Source: Punica granatum
Taxonomy: Eukaryota; Streptophyta; Magnoliopsida; Myrtales; Lythraceae
NCBI RefSeq assembly: GCF_007655135.1
Contig: NC_045132.1
Span: forward strand, 9,052,001 to 9,116,000
DNA length: 64,000 nucleotides
Reading direction: 5' to 3'
Made by a program: the position numbers and the translations under genes. Under the pieces are notes generated by a model. The model saw only the letters and a list, made by a program, of their open reading frames with translations. It was not told where the DNA came from and made no database searches. Shown here one piece after another: positions 47,692-60,115 of this stretch (position 1 is its first letter; every line of letters begins with the position of its first letter).

Positions 47692-48699
47692 AGTGTTATC
47701 AGAACCGAACCAATATTGAACCGGTAAAGATATGGGTTCACAGGTTTGATGAGTCCAACCGGGTTCAATAGGTCGGACCGCACATTTAATTAAAAATTAT
47801 ATTATCTCCCTCTCTTTCTCTTTCTCTTTCCCCCTCCCCACAGCGACCATCTGCAACCAAGCAGACTAACACAAAAACTCCTTCCCTCTTCTATTCTCTT
47901 CCATTCAATTCGTTTGCAACCAAGCAGATAAAACAAAACCTCATTCCCTTTCTATTCTCTTCCATTTAATTCGTTCAATTTCCAGACATACCACCGAATC
48001 AATGGATCAACTTCCGGCGTCCACCATTTCTCTTCAGAGAAGAATCGCGTTTCTCTCCATCTTCTATACATGACCTTCCCCTATAGAGGACCCCAGCAGC
48101 CATGGCTTCCCACAAGAGAACTCAGCTCGCACATGCCGCCTTCTGAAGCTTCACCTTGAAGCTCGCTCCAGCAAGAACTCCCGTCCCACAGCCCATTTCA
48201 AGAATCCCCCGACCGGGGTTTGCGATCTTGTTTCACAATACTCCTGAAGTCCCAATTTTGTCCTCTCTAACTTCACATGGGTTGGGCATCTTTCTTATTT
48301 TTTCAAAACTAACCCCAGCCCTCTCTCTCTCCTGTGAAGACTGAAGAGGAAGCTCGAACCTGGATGATGGGTGATGACTACTGAAGTGAAGATTGAAGAG
48401 TGCGGATGAAGAAGTTAGGGTCTCACTTTCACCGTTCCAATCGATTTTGATTTGATTCAATCGTGCTCAATTTCGGTTTCGGGTCGGGTTGAGAGGATTT
48501 CCTTTAAAAATTCTGAACCCATGCAATCAGCCGGTTCGAATGGGTTCAATGGGTTTATCTAAAATCTGGCCGGTTTTTTAGGTTTACTAGTCTGTTTGTG
48601 CATTTTCGATTTTTAAGCTAACCGAATCGGACCGGACATAGGTCCGGTTTCCGGTCCGACCGATCGAACTGCTCGATTTGGTCCGGTTCTGATAACATT
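47692..48699. mobile_element. Mutator-like element, 1.0 kb, possible host-sequence cargo
   Basis: The left end AGTGTTATCAGAACCGAACC pairs with the right end (reverse complement AATGTTATCAGAACCGGACC). A perfect 10-bp direct repeat GGTTTACACC flanks it (47682-47691, 48700-48709), compatible with a 9-bp Mutator duplication plus one chance base. The arms are rich in CCGGTTC-type motifs. The interior contains a two-copy tandem repeat of about 63 bp (TGCAACCAAGCAGA..., near 47848 and 47910) and balanced-composition sequence at 48000-48420 with fragments of open frames that could be captured gene sequence. No transposase. Confidence 0.75.
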
Positions 48700-48858
48700 G
48701 GTTTACACCACCTAGAATTCGGAAGTGTTATGGATTCCGACTAATGTAGGCTTGAGCCGAATTGTCTCACTAAGGGATAAAGCTCTTTCAATCATGAATT
48801 TTCTCCATTCACAACACTTGAACCGAAAAAGGAAAGATGTGTCGATTCATCAGAATAA

Positions 48859-49029
48859 GGCTCCGTTTAGGAACGGAGTTTAATTTTAGAATCATGATTT
48901 TAATTTTAACTCTACCCACTACACAACAAAAACACACGTTTCCCAAGTCAAATTTATAATACAATCTCATTTGTTTTTTTCCAGAATCAAAATCAAAATC
49001 AAAATCAAACTCTGTTTCCAAACGCACCC
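48859..49029. mobile_element. Tourist/PIF-Harbinger-like MITE, 171 bp
   Basis: The left end GGCTCCGTTTAGGAACGGAG pairs with the right end (reverse complement GGGTGCGTTTGGAAACAGAG). It is flanked by TAA on both sides (48856-48858, 49030-49032). The interior contains AAATCAAAATC repeats and CCCACTACACAACAAAA, relating it to the 233-bp MITEs at 27.6 and 62.1 kb. Confidence 0.75.
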
Positions 49030-49032
49030 TAA

Positions 49033-51529
49033 GATTTTTTTATAAGGTGTACAAAAGGGATCCAAGTGAGATTTCTTTTAGGAGAGTGAGGAGAGAATGA
49101 AAAAAACTTAACTGGACAATTTTATCCTTATTTTTATTCCATATAATGTAATTAAGTTTCTTGAATTCATCTGAGTGATATTCTTGTAAATTTTGGTAAT
49201 AGGTGTCTTTCTATAGTATAGCATAGAAATAGAGGAGTGCCTAAGGCCAAACAAATTGGTATGCCAATATTTTTGTTATGGATATTTGATATAATATTAA
49301 TTGATATCAACATTGAATAACAACCTTATTGTATCTTCTCCAAAAAAGATGTAATGTGAGGAAATATGTGCACGCGTCATATCTTAAAACGAAATAACAG
49401 TAAAATGTCAGATTGTAATATTGGATTTTCTAAAACCAAATGAGAAAATTTTATTTAATATTGCCCCTTCAAAGCTAGAATTATTATATGCAATGACTTA
49501 ATTGCAGTGGTAGATTGAAATCTATATGGCAATCAATGATTGCTTATCCTATGCCTTAAGTGCATAGGTTAGACAAACCCTATTATTATATCTAGAATGA
49601 TTGACCGTGTTCCAACTAATACAGTTAATAAATGCAATAATTATTATTCTAAAACATGTTAGTATAAAAGGAAAAATACCTTCTTACCCCTTGAATTATG
49701 GGAATAGAGCCTATTTGCCCACAAATAAGCTTTTCGGAACAATTGCCCCCTCAAGTATGGTGAGGGGAAAATGTGCCCCCCTCCATCACAAGGTCCATCA
49801 AAGGAGACGTGCATTGCACATGACTTTAAAAAAAAAACCAATTTCTAGAAAAGAAAAAAAAAGTTGGAAGGAAAGTGGGGAGGTTTGCCATAAGCCACCA
49901 CCCACATGATCGTTGGTTATCACTAAGACTACCAGCGACCTCGTGGGGGTGGGGTGGTCGGTTTCGACCCCCAAAAACCCCCACCTAGAGTTAGAGAGAT
50001 GAGGCTCTTGGCCTTCTGCCTTGTCTCCTTTCTTTCCCGGCCAAAATGGAGATTGAATCCGGTTGTGAGCTTGATTTGCTCATTTTACCATTATTCTCAA
50101 TTCAGCCTCCAGTCTTTCCTCTTTCTCATTTCTAGCCCATTTGTTATCTACTTCCTCAATTTCAAACGCAGTCTGCAGTTAAATAGAAATGGGCTGGCTT
50201 TCGGACTTTCATTCATGAGATGGTGAGAAAGTCGGCCTTAAAGTTTTTGTATGTGTTGATATATGGGCTTTTAGAAATCAATTCACTAAATGTTCATATC
50301 AGAATGGGCTCGAAGTTATGATATATTGAAAACACCTCTTTTTTCCGGCCGACACTTACAGTTGCCATAAACGAATAAGTCTTAATTATATGCGTTCTCA
50401 AGTATATACGATATTTTTAATTCTGATATTTTGGCGTCAACAAGAGCAAACACTTATCCCATATTGTACTGATTTTAGAATTAGAAACGATTCAAATTCA
50501 TTCTCGTACAATGCAAGAGTTGCGGTGGTTAGATAAGTACTTTTTTTTAATTGATTTTTAAGCAGAAGTAATGTTTGATGAATTATTTTAAAATTATGAT
50601 TTAATTTCAATAGTTTCAAATAATTATTTTTCAAATACTTTTCACTCATTCTGAAATCAACACTTATTAAAAAAAGAGAGAGTATATTTTAGTACTGCCA
50701 CATCATCAACCCAATTCCCAAATCAAGCTTTAGTCAGTAAAATTTGTAAAGTTTGGCATGACCAACAGCCTTCAATGATGGCCAGTTTTGACTATCAATT
50801 TATAAAATGATTTATAAAATCTATGGTGGCCAAGACTATTTGCAATCCAAGTGTTAGGAAAGTCTTGCATTAAACTTGGAAACTTGAAGACTCGATGAAT
50901 GAAAAAGAAATTAGGCAGAATATTGTTTCCTGTTTCGAGATTTCATGTAGCCTCAAAATTATTTCAAAAGAAGCAATGTTCTCTATCTCTAGGGAATATT
51001 AAGATATATATTTTGAAGGCCTTACAAGTTGTGAAAGGAATTTTTCTCCTCGCGTATTATAAGCATCTTGTTGGAATGCTAATTGCACATGCAAAGTGGA
51101 CCCTATAAACATACGAATAACATGTCATGTGATTAATATGGGACCAAGCTAGACCTAAGAATTATACTGTCCTCTCTAAAACAAGGGTGCACCTGCAAAA
51201 ATCTTTCATGACAAGAGCACCCGATGCCAAGAAAATTTGCCTTAATTTGTAGTGTGACTAGACGCTGATTGTGCTACTATCCTTCCACAGCTGAAATAGA
51301 CGTAAACATAAAAATAGTACGTAGGTAGCATAGAATTTTACGGAACTGCAAGTAGAAGCTTAGGGAATAACTCAACTTTATGGTCAGAATTAAGGGAATA
51401 TGCCCGTTTTCAACTTCAGTGGATAACATAAATGCCTTCTTTTTTTTATGGATAATATAGCCATGATGTCTCTTCTTTTGTTCATTTTAGGCCTTCCTTT
51501 GTGTTGCTATATGCATGGGGGAAATTAGA
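49033..51529. other. Intergenic sequence
   Basis: Mostly AT-rich. A patch at 49670-49990 has C-runs and an arm-like start (GGAAAAATACCTTCTTACCC) and looks like half of a GC-core element without its partner end. Frames at 49954-50226 and 50899-51108 show no recognisable features. Confidence 0.4.
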
Positions 51530-51537
51530 ACTAAGAT

Positions 51538-52095
51538 TTTAGGCCTGGCCCGAGGACCATTCGGTTCATAGCTGAAAACAAACCAAAATAAAACTTCAGT
51601 TTGGATTTGTTTCGTATGGTATGTCCAAACCGAAAACATATTAATTATGATGAAAAAACTGAATCGATTGAAATTGTTTTTTCATTTCAGTTAACCGGAA
51701 CAAAGCTTTATAATTTGTGCAATATTCTTATTAATTAAAACTGATTATTATAAACCGATTTTGTATGATCTTCCAGTTTTCTATTGACTGTTAAACTTGT
51801 TCTCGCATAAGACTAACAACTGGAATTAATAAACACACTGACCTTTGTTAATTTCGTGGAGGGTAAACTTTTTATTTCTAGGATGTAATTTAATTGCTAT
51901 TCTTTTTTAGATTTTTTAGATTATATATAGATTTGATCCTATATTTATGGGAATTTTCTTCATAAGTATTTGATTCCAAAGCTTCATTTACTCGGAAAAA
52001 CCAAATTGAAAATAAATAGGTCTGGACCAAAGCTGTTTTTTTTTTTGATCGGTTTCGATTTGGAGCCAATCTTCGAATTTTATGCCCATCCTTAG
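51538..52095. mobile_element. hAT-like MITE
   Basis: The left end TTTAGGCCTGGCCC pairs loosely with the right end (reverse complement CTAAGGATGGGCA), a form common in hAT-type MITEs. Flanking 8-mers ACTAAGAT (51530-51537) and AATAAGAT (52096-52103) match 7 of 8. Internally, AAACCGAA and GGTTTCGAT-type complementary stretches occur. Non-coding. Confidence 0.5.
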
Positions 52096-52103
52096 AATAA
52101 GAT

Positions 52104-52562
52104 ACCTTTAATACCAAAACATAAAAGGCAGAATAACGTGCTCTCGAACTCAATGTATAGCCAAAAAGTGATGGCAAAGATCATTTTTGAAACGGAAATG
52201 CTGAGATATGCATTACCTAAACCTCAAGGTAATTATATTGAGAACGGAATTCAGTACTGGCTTGGGGCACTATATCTCATCTTAGCACCATCACAAATCT
52301 TGAGTTAATTTGAGGTGCTTTCCTTTCTATTAGCATTTTCCGTTCCCTTTTCTCCTATTACAAGGAAGTCTTATATGTAACCATACGTATCACCTGTTGA
52401 GAAGTAAAATGAATTAATCACATCGATTATAGAAAGAAAAATATGAGATTTGGATTCCGTCAGCATAGATGAAAAATGCCTAAACTCATATAAGCCCAAT
52501 AGATGTTAAACGCATCAACATAGGTGATTCAAATTTATGACATAATCAGCTTTTAAAAAGTG
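52104..52562. other. Intergenic sequence
   Basis: AT-rich. No gene or element boundary recognised between the hAT-like MITE and the next inverted-repeat element. Confidence 0.45.
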
Positions 52563-53087
52563 GGGTTAATTAATTAAAAAAATATAAACTTTTCACATTT
52601 TATTAATTCTAGTACGAACTTCTTTTGTAACCTAAAAATATACAAACTATCAAATTGATATCAATATTAGCACAACGTCATTTCTTTTTTTATCGGTGAG
52701 GCCTCAATGGCATTCATTGACCCTCAATCGAGGTCGTCTATGATGACATATGTCGCTGCCGACCCCAATTATAGGGTGGTGGCCGTCGATGAGGCTCCCC
52801 CCCTCCTCTTCCTTCCATTCTCAAATTTACTTTTTTTTTTTCAAATTCAAACAATAAGAGCCTCATCAGAGGTCTCCACTGTAGAGTCGTTAGTGACTAC
52901 TGAGGTCGTCGGCTACCCCAATCAGGAGTGGTGGCCAACAATTCCCATTTAAATTAATGAAAAAGTTAGCACGCACTAATATTGTTATCAAATTGATAGT
53001 TTGTGTATTTTTAGATAATAAAAAAAGAGAGTTAGTACTAGAATTGATAAAATGTGAAAATATTGTAGTTTTCTAAGCAATTAACCC
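52563..53087. mobile_element. Mutator-like MITE with GC-rich core
   Basis: Inverted repeats of about 115 bp: the left starts GGGTTAATTAATTAAAAAAA and the right, reverse-complemented, starts GGGTTAATTGCTTAGAAAAC. They share CACATTTTATYAATTCTAGT and CAAACTATCAAWTTGATA. Flanking 9-mers TAAAAAGTG and TAAAGAGTA match 7 of 9. The core (52695-52950) is GC-rich with repeated GAGGTCGTC / GACCTC words. Confidence 0.7.
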
Positions 53088-53096
53088 TAAAGAGTA

Positions 53097-53876
53097 TATA
53101 TAAATATTTTTTTAGTTTTTGACACATTGTCACGTGGGATATATATCTAGGACTCATAGACTCCCTTTCCTATTAATTAAAAAAAAGAAAAAAGAAAAAA
53201 GAAAAAAGGAACATGCCTTTTATGCCAAAAGAAAAAGGGCACTCATTATTTATCGGCAAAGAAGTCCTTGTTTGATATCATTTTTAAAATCATTATATAT
53301 TTGTTCTTTCCCTTGCTTCCTTTCTTGGGCGAATCTTTCCTTTCTTCTTTTCTTTTTCTAAGAAACTGGCAATCCGCTGAAGCATTTTTTAGGGAAAAAC
53401 GGTTAAGTTGTGAAGATAAATATGTGAGAATCCAATTCTTTCAATTATTAATAATGGTACACAATAATTTCCACCTTTTGAACAAGTTGGTAATTGTTCG
53501 ATAATCTTCAACTTCTATGTAATGGCTCAAAATATCAGTTCCCACGCGCGGTCGACACCAGTATTGTGAGTATATTCTCATGGAACTGCATTACTATATC
53601 AAATGTATATAATCAAAAGTCACAATACATATTTTGTGCAAATTTTTAAAGTTGGACGAAAACATAATGGGTCATATCAAACGAGAAGATATTTTGTTTG
53701 GTATTATGAATTTTATTATGAGATTTTGGTATCAACAAGAAACAAGATGTCAATCTTGATCATGGAAGATGCTATTTTCCCTAGTCGGCACTAAATTAGG
53801 CTTAGTTTCGATCGATAGCCTAATAATACCTCGTGCTCTCACCAAATTAAGAAAAGAAATAAACAGTTATGTGTAT
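53097..53876. other. Intergenic sequence
   Basis: AT-rich with A/G-rich tracts (53180-53215). No gene recognised; open frames follow homopolymer-rich sequence. Confidence 0.45.
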
Positions 53877-53885
53877 TTTCTTTTA

Positions 53886-54578
53886 GGAAAAAAGACAAAA
53901 ACCCCCAGTGTGGTTTTAAGTTAAGATAAATCGTACCATATTCTTTTATTTTGGACAATTAGCCCCATGTGGTTTGCTCCGTTAGACATGGGGGCGTTAA
54001 TTTTTTTCCATTTTTAGTCCTCAATCTTTCATTTTTTAATCATTTTGATCCTAAATCTTTTTCTTTTATCATTCCTATCATCAACTTTTTATCTTGTTTC
54101 ATTTTAGTCCTATAACGAAAAATTGAAGGGGGAAGGGGTCGGAGCTGCCAATCGGTTACCGAGGACCCCGGCACCCACAGAGGACGCCAGCGTCCTCTGT
54201 CGATTCGGGGTTGGGGCCGCCAATCGGCGACCCTAACCCCTCCACCGAGGTCGCCGGCGTCCTCTGTGGGTGCTGGTGCCCTCGGTGGAGGGTTCAGGGT
54301 CGCCGATTGGTGGCCCCGACCCTCTCCCCTTTCGATTTTTCACTATAGGACTAAAATGAAACAAAATGAAAAGTTGATGATAGGAATGATAAAAGAAAAA
54401 GATTTAGGACCAAAATGATTAAAATACTAAAGATTGAGGACTGAAAATGAAAAAAATTAACGCCGTAATCCCCTATGTCTAACGGAGTAAACTATAGGGG
54501 GCTAATTGTCCCAAACAAAAGAATATTGTGCGATTTTTCCCGATCCCAAATCAAAAGGGGGATTTTTTTCTTTTTCCC
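53886..54578. mobile_element. Foldback Mutator-like element, near-complete palindrome
   Basis: Each half (about 320 bp) is the imperfect reverse complement of the other nearly to the centre. Outer arms pair around GACAATTAGCCCC / GGGGCTAATTGTC and CTCCGTTAGAC / GTCTAACGGAG. Inner arms pair around ATCATCAACTTTT / AAAAGTTGATGAT and through the GC-rich words CACCCACAGAGGACGCC / GGCGTCCTCTGTGGGTG. A perfect 9-bp duplication TTTCTTTTA flanks it (53877-53885, 54579-54587). The outermost bases are GGAAAAAAGAC (left) and GGGAAAAAGAAAA (right, reverse-complemented). No transposase. Confidence 0.85.
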
Positions 54579-54587
54579 TTTCTTTTA

Positions 54588-55357
54588 TGTTCTTCGAGAG
54601 ACCTTGAAGTAATCATCGCACCATTTACAAGGGAAATAAAATATCAATATATTACATGGATTAGAAGAACATTCCAACCGAACCAGATGATATTGAGAAA
54701 TGAGAAAACTCAAGAGCTCAAACCTCAAACCTACAAATTATTAATAGTTTTAGTTTATCTTCGGAGAGGTTTATGGTACAATAATTTTAGAAATAATGGC
54801 AAGTCAAAGCAAATTTAATCAAAATATCTAGTACATTACTTAAATAATAAAGTAATTTTGCAAGGTCCGTCAATTGATGGTTGATACTGAATTTTTTTTT
54901 GCCGGCTATAAGGGATGTTCATGGGTCTTGTGCAATAAAAAATATAAATCCTAATATATTACATATATATAATTTTTATTTCGTCCATCCAATGTATCTG
55001 GATATCTTAGAATTTCTATCAATTCTTCCAATATATTTATACATATTTTCTATTAATATTTCAATCATGATAAAACACGATCCTATATAATAGCGTCTAA
55101 TAGGAAAAAGGCTATATCTCGTAATAAGTTAGAAATATGATGAAATATATGTATTTTTATTGTGTTGTGATTTGCCAAAATACTTTATACATCATCAACT
55201 AAAATTAATCTATTATTATTGTTGTTGTTGTTGTTGTTGTTATCGTTATTGATGTTGTTGTTGTTATTGTTATCATCACAAAAACAATGAGGATAAAGTG
55301 TTTCTCGATTTTTCTTAATTTCAATTTTACCCTTTCAATGAATCTAGACATATTTTA
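54588..55357. other. Intergenic sequence with a trinucleotide repeat
   Basis: AT-rich. A (TTG)n-type run with interruptions lies at about 55210-55275. No gene recognised. Confidence 0.5.
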
Positions 55358-55366
55358 ATTTATATT

Positions 55367-55826
55367 AGGGCAAATTACACAAAAAAACTTAAGTTTTGTA
55401 AAAAGTCTCAGTCTTGTCCTAAATTTTGTTTTGTAACAAAAAAATCATATATTTTGATAATCGTCTCAGATTTGATATCTCATTACCATTATGTTAAGTT
55501 TGCCGTCTATTTGCCTACGTAGACTTCACGGGACCCACAAAGTTTACATATCATCTAGTAAACTATATGGTTTTTTTCATTACATACCAAATTTATGATG
55601 AAATTGAGACTTTTTTGAAAATTTGAATTTTTTTATTTAACCTATCTTATTTGTTTATTGATTTATATCTGAAGTTAACAATCCACGTATGCAAAATTGA
55701 CGGAATTTATAATGGAAGTCATTTTTGAAACAATTTAGAAAACTTATGGTTTGTTTTGTTACAAAACAAAATTTATAAAAAAACTGAGACGTTTTACAAA
55801 ATTTAGGTTTTTTTGTGTAATTTTCC
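55367..55826. mobile_element. Mutator-like MITE, 460 bp
   Basis: The left end starts AGGGCAAATTACACAAAAAA and the right end, reverse-complemented, starts GGAAAATTACACAAAAAAAC. Arms of about 70-100 bp share TTTTGTAAAAMGTCTCAGT and TTTTGTTTTGTAACAAAA. A perfect 9-bp duplication ATTTATATT flanks it (55358-55366, 55827-55835). Non-coding. Confidence 0.85.
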
Positions 55827-55835
55827 ATTTATATT

Positions 55836-58800
55836 ATACCGATCCAATAAATCTAGCCACTTTTTACGCATTCAATGTATCCAAACAAAATTTAATTCAT
55901 CAATGTATCTTACCACATAGAGTCATGCTTCTTCACATCTAAAGTGACTAAATATGCTCTTTTATACATTAGGACACTTTCCTTATGTTTATCTATGCAT
56001 ATTAACTAAACGATGCATGCATGCCTCTTCACTTCACCGAATCTATCATTCTTCGCTACGATATAATTATCTTCTTCTGATGTGTTTTCACTCATTTAAT
56101 TAAAGAACGTGGAATATTTTCTTATTCTTATTCGGGTTAGGTGCTTCGACAATCATAAACTTTACTTAATTTTTCAAAACTAGCACGAATTTTTTTATTT
56201 TTACAGAAATATACTAATAATCAATTTAGTTTTAAATCTAACATTCGTCAATTTTTACATGGCATAGCGATAGGTTAGTTATATGTCACAAAAAAAATCG
56301 AAAGTAATACAATAAATTGCATAAAAATAAAAAAAGGAAAGAACTCATAAAATTCAAAAAAATAAAATTTAGAAAAATAAAATAAAATTAAAGATTTAAT
56401 TAAAAAATTAATTTTATTCGAAATAAATTTTAAAAGAGTTAGGAAATTCAAAAATAAAATTTGAATGTAAGAGAAATTCAAAATCTATCAAACGAAAAAA
56501 AAAGAGAGAAAGAAATTCAAAATTTAGATCTACAATAAAAAAAATGAAATAGCTTGAAGTATTTGCACTTAGAGATGTCAATTGTGTGATTTACGTAAAT
56601 TCCTACTTTTTATCTCTAATTTATCTATTTTCCTCTAATAACACTTCAAGGCTTCCACTTCCCCCCAATTCCCTACTCTTTTCCCATTTCTATTGATGGT
56701 CGGCAATGGTGACCGCTCTCTATCTATACATACATCTCTTCCCATAGTCATATCACCTAGCCTTATATTTCATATTTCCTTCTCCTACACCAGACAAAGA
56801 ACCAGACAAACTTCATCTCAAACCAGACAAACTTCATGGTTTGCACAAATTACTCTAATGAATAGTGCATGACTACGAATCCAAATTGTGGATCAAAGAA
56901 CCATAAATAGAAAGCACTGAAGAAAAATTAGAGGAGAGGAACAAAGAGGCGGTGAAGATAACTCTGAAAGTGAGAGTGAGAACTAAGTCATGCGGCCTTT
57001 AGAGGTGTGGAAATTGACACACATGGGTCTTCTTTCCTCATTTAGTAAGAAACTCTAACACTCTTTATGGTTAAACTTATAATTTTTAGAGTTAGAGGGA
57101 GAAAACTCAGTTTGCAGGCCGTTAATAACAACTTAATGTAAAGATATTCATTTTACGAAAGTCTTACATGTTTATACTCCTATGATCACAAGGAAAACAT
57201 AGGATTGTACATAACTCATTTTCGTTGAACAGTTCAAGAGTTTTGGTGATCTAATTCTTCTACGCTTATAGTAAGTAAGGAATTTTGGCCTATATTTTTA
57301 TCTGATTCATTCACCTTGTGAAATCCTGTTAATTCTAAAACAAAAGTTCATTTGGTAAGATTCCATAGACACCAAGATGCAATAGTTTATACATAGAGAA
57401 GCAACCTAATGGATTTGGCCAAGCGAAGAGTTCGCGATCTTGCAGCTACAACGTACATCCACTACGATAGGTACGTGACATCCTGTTAATACCTTTTCTA
57501 CCATTTTTTTATCCTTCCAATACTAGAGATAGAAACATCTCTTATCAATAGATATTTTCACCCGATTTTATTGACCATCAGAAAATATGTGATAGTTAAT
57601 ATTTTCTAGGAAAACTATTAAACTTTATTTTTTAGGAGACAATATTTAAGCAATTAAACTTGCATTAATATTATCAATCTAGAAATCACAAAGTTAAAAA
57701 TTTCAAATTATAGCATATCATGTCCCATTATCTCTCTTTACCCAAAAACATGTCATCTTATCTCTCTCTATATATATATTAGAGTATTTTAGAGTGGTTA
57801 TTAATTAGAGTTGTACTTTTGACTTCATGGATGAACTATAATTATTTTATTCTTTTCTAATACCTAAAATTTTTTGTATAACTTTTTTGGTATACAATCT
57901 TTTTATATTTTTTACTTTACTCTTTCATTTATATCCCTTTTTGTTGGTTAATAGGATGTGTCGTTGGCCATCTTAAAATAGATCAAAGATCAATTATATA
58001 TATGAGTACTGCGTATATTGTATATGCCTCTTCCATTTAATATTAGCAACAATAACGTGTCCAAGTTTTATATTGTTTACATTCTATTATTTTGGTGAGA
58101 CATCAATTGTTATCAATTAAAACTTTATTAGTGACACTATGTCATTTCGACTGGATAATTCTTTTGTTATCCTAAACGTGCAACGCACATCCTTCTACAC
58201 TAATAGCTAATAAAGATGCACAAGTAGTTATATAGAGTATCGAATCTGGAACATATTGATTATCAGGCGATGATGTACGCTACCGTGTTATACCTCTTTG
58301 GACAATAAATGGTTGATACTGACTTTGTACTAAGATTTTGCTCAAAACTCAAATCTGGATTGGACTAGCTAATATAAACAAGGAATTAAACAAATATATG
58401 TATATATATATATATATAGCCCATGAAATTCATATGGCAAGCAACATAAATGATCCTTCATATCTATGTCGAAGTCATAGTATTAGCAAAATATGTTTGG
58501 GCTGCCCTCCTGTATTACTCAAAAAGGAAATGATCTAATAATATTAAGGAGAAAAGAAAAAAAATATCCTATAAGAATAGGAATAAATATCGAACTTTTC
58601 GGTAAATTAGACAAAAAAAAGAATAAAAGTTTATTAGTTGTAATAAATTTATCACGAATTTTTGTTTTCCACCCTAAAATTACAAAGTTCCAATTACATC
58701 TTGCACACTATCATATCCTCTTCTTTTATAAATTTTCCATCCATTTGCTGACGTGATTTTGCCATGTAATAATAATATAAACAAAATAAAAATAAGAAAA

Positions 58801-58850
58801 AAAGAAATAATAAATTAAAAATACAAATAAAATCAAAAGTAAATAAGAAA
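55836..58850. other. AT-rich intergenic sequence
   Basis: A stretch at 56150-56280 reads like one arm of a MITE (ATAAACTTTACTTAATTTTT...). Near 58177-58203 the string CGTGCAACGCACATCCTTC and a following CTAA-T resemble a Helitron 3' end. No gene recognised. Confidence 0.4.
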
Positions 58851-59165
58851 AAGTCCAAACCCCTAGTGCTCTAGGGCTCGATGATCTCCGTTAGTGGTGG
58901 CCTAACTAGTGGCTGCCCCCCGGGATCAAGTTATTGGCGCCTCGTCAAGAGATCAACGACCTCATCCCCGAGTGCTCCCTGCTAGCTAGGGCACCCGGAG
59001 GTAAAGGAAGGGAAAAAAAAAATCAGGCCGGTAGCTTGCAAGGGTTGTGGTCTCGTTGCGGCCAATACTGTACGAGATGAGGTCATTGACACCGTGATAC
59101 TTTGAAATCATAACCTAGTCGCCAGTGGGTTTGATAACCGCTTGCGATGCCATCGGCCCTAATAA
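58851..59165. repeat. GC-rich core of a probably truncated MITE
   Basis: A GC-rich patch in AT-rich sequence, with GGGCTCGATGATCTCCG, GGTGGCC and CCTCGTCAAGAG words like the cores of the Mutator-like MITEs. A possible left arm starts near 58660, but the right arm is absent. Confidence 0.35.
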
Positions 59166-59242
59166 GTCGACACCTAATTTTCTTTAAAAAGGCCTTTGCT
59201 TTTCTTTTCTTTTTTTATTAGATGCATATTAGTGTGATGTTT

Positions 59243-60115
59243 GAATTATCTATTTGCCACCACATTTACCTCTAAATTATTTTTACCGCCACTTTAGCAT
59301 AAACTTTGGCCTTCTATCTACCAATCTAGTCCCTCTATTAACTCTCTTGATGAAAATATGATGTGGCAATACATCAAAATTGGAACATTAACTCTTTTAA
59401 TTGTGTTTGTCCAAGACGACATCATTTTTGTGTTTTTAGAATTTATTCTTTTAACTTTCTCTTTATGCTTTTGCTGGAGACTGGGGAGACTGGCCGGAGA
59501 ATGGTAAGGGGGCAGACCGATGGGTTGGCTCCCCCACCGGCCATCTCCCCTTCAAGCGAGGCCGCCATGCTCCGACGACCTCTAAGGGGGCGATGGTGAG
59601 GGGGATCGCTTAGCTGGGTTAGCCCCTTCGCCTCTTCCTCTATCCCACTAGTATGAGGGGGTGGTTCTAGCAAAGGAGCCCCTAGTTAGGTCTGCGTTCT
59701 TTCCCCTCCCCTCTATTCTGATTATAAAACAAAGGGAGAGGGGTAGTGGGGCAAACCCGACGAAGGGCTCCCCCGTAGGTCGCTGCCCCCTTAGGTGAGG
59801 TCATCAGCTTCGGCAACCTCGCATAAGGGGGTGATGGCCAACGAGGATTCCCTAGCCATGTTTGCCTCTTCCTTCAGCCAATTCCCCACGAATGAGAAAA
59901 TGAAAAGGAAAATCAAATTTCAAAAAGTACTAAAATGACATCGTTTTGAGCAAATACAATTAAAATATATATTTTTGGCACCGCAAGTTGCTACATCACA
60001 TTTTTAGTTTCAAGATTTAACATTAGCACTAAATTGGTAGACGAAATGCCCATGTATAGGTAAAAGTGGTGCCAAAACTAATTCAAGGGCAAATATGGTA
60101 GTAAATTAGTAATTC
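59243..60115. mobile_element. Long-TIR Mutator-like MITE with GC-rich core
   Basis: Arms of about 200 bp pair across the element. The left starts GAATTATCTATTTGCCACCA and the right, reverse-complemented, starts GAATTACTAATTTACTACCA. Both continue through TCTACCAATYTAGT, TGATGTRGCAA-type and AAGACGACATCATTTT / AAACGATGTCATTTT. The core (59480-59890) is GC-rich with GGCTCCCCC and GAGGCCGCC / GAGGTCATC words. No target duplication is clear, so the ends may be off by a few bases. Confidence 0.65.

Noticed and set aside
49954..50226. 90-codon plus-strand frame with hydrophobic C-terminus
   Set aside because: No recognisable family, and its first part lies in a GC-core repeat fragment; probably chance.
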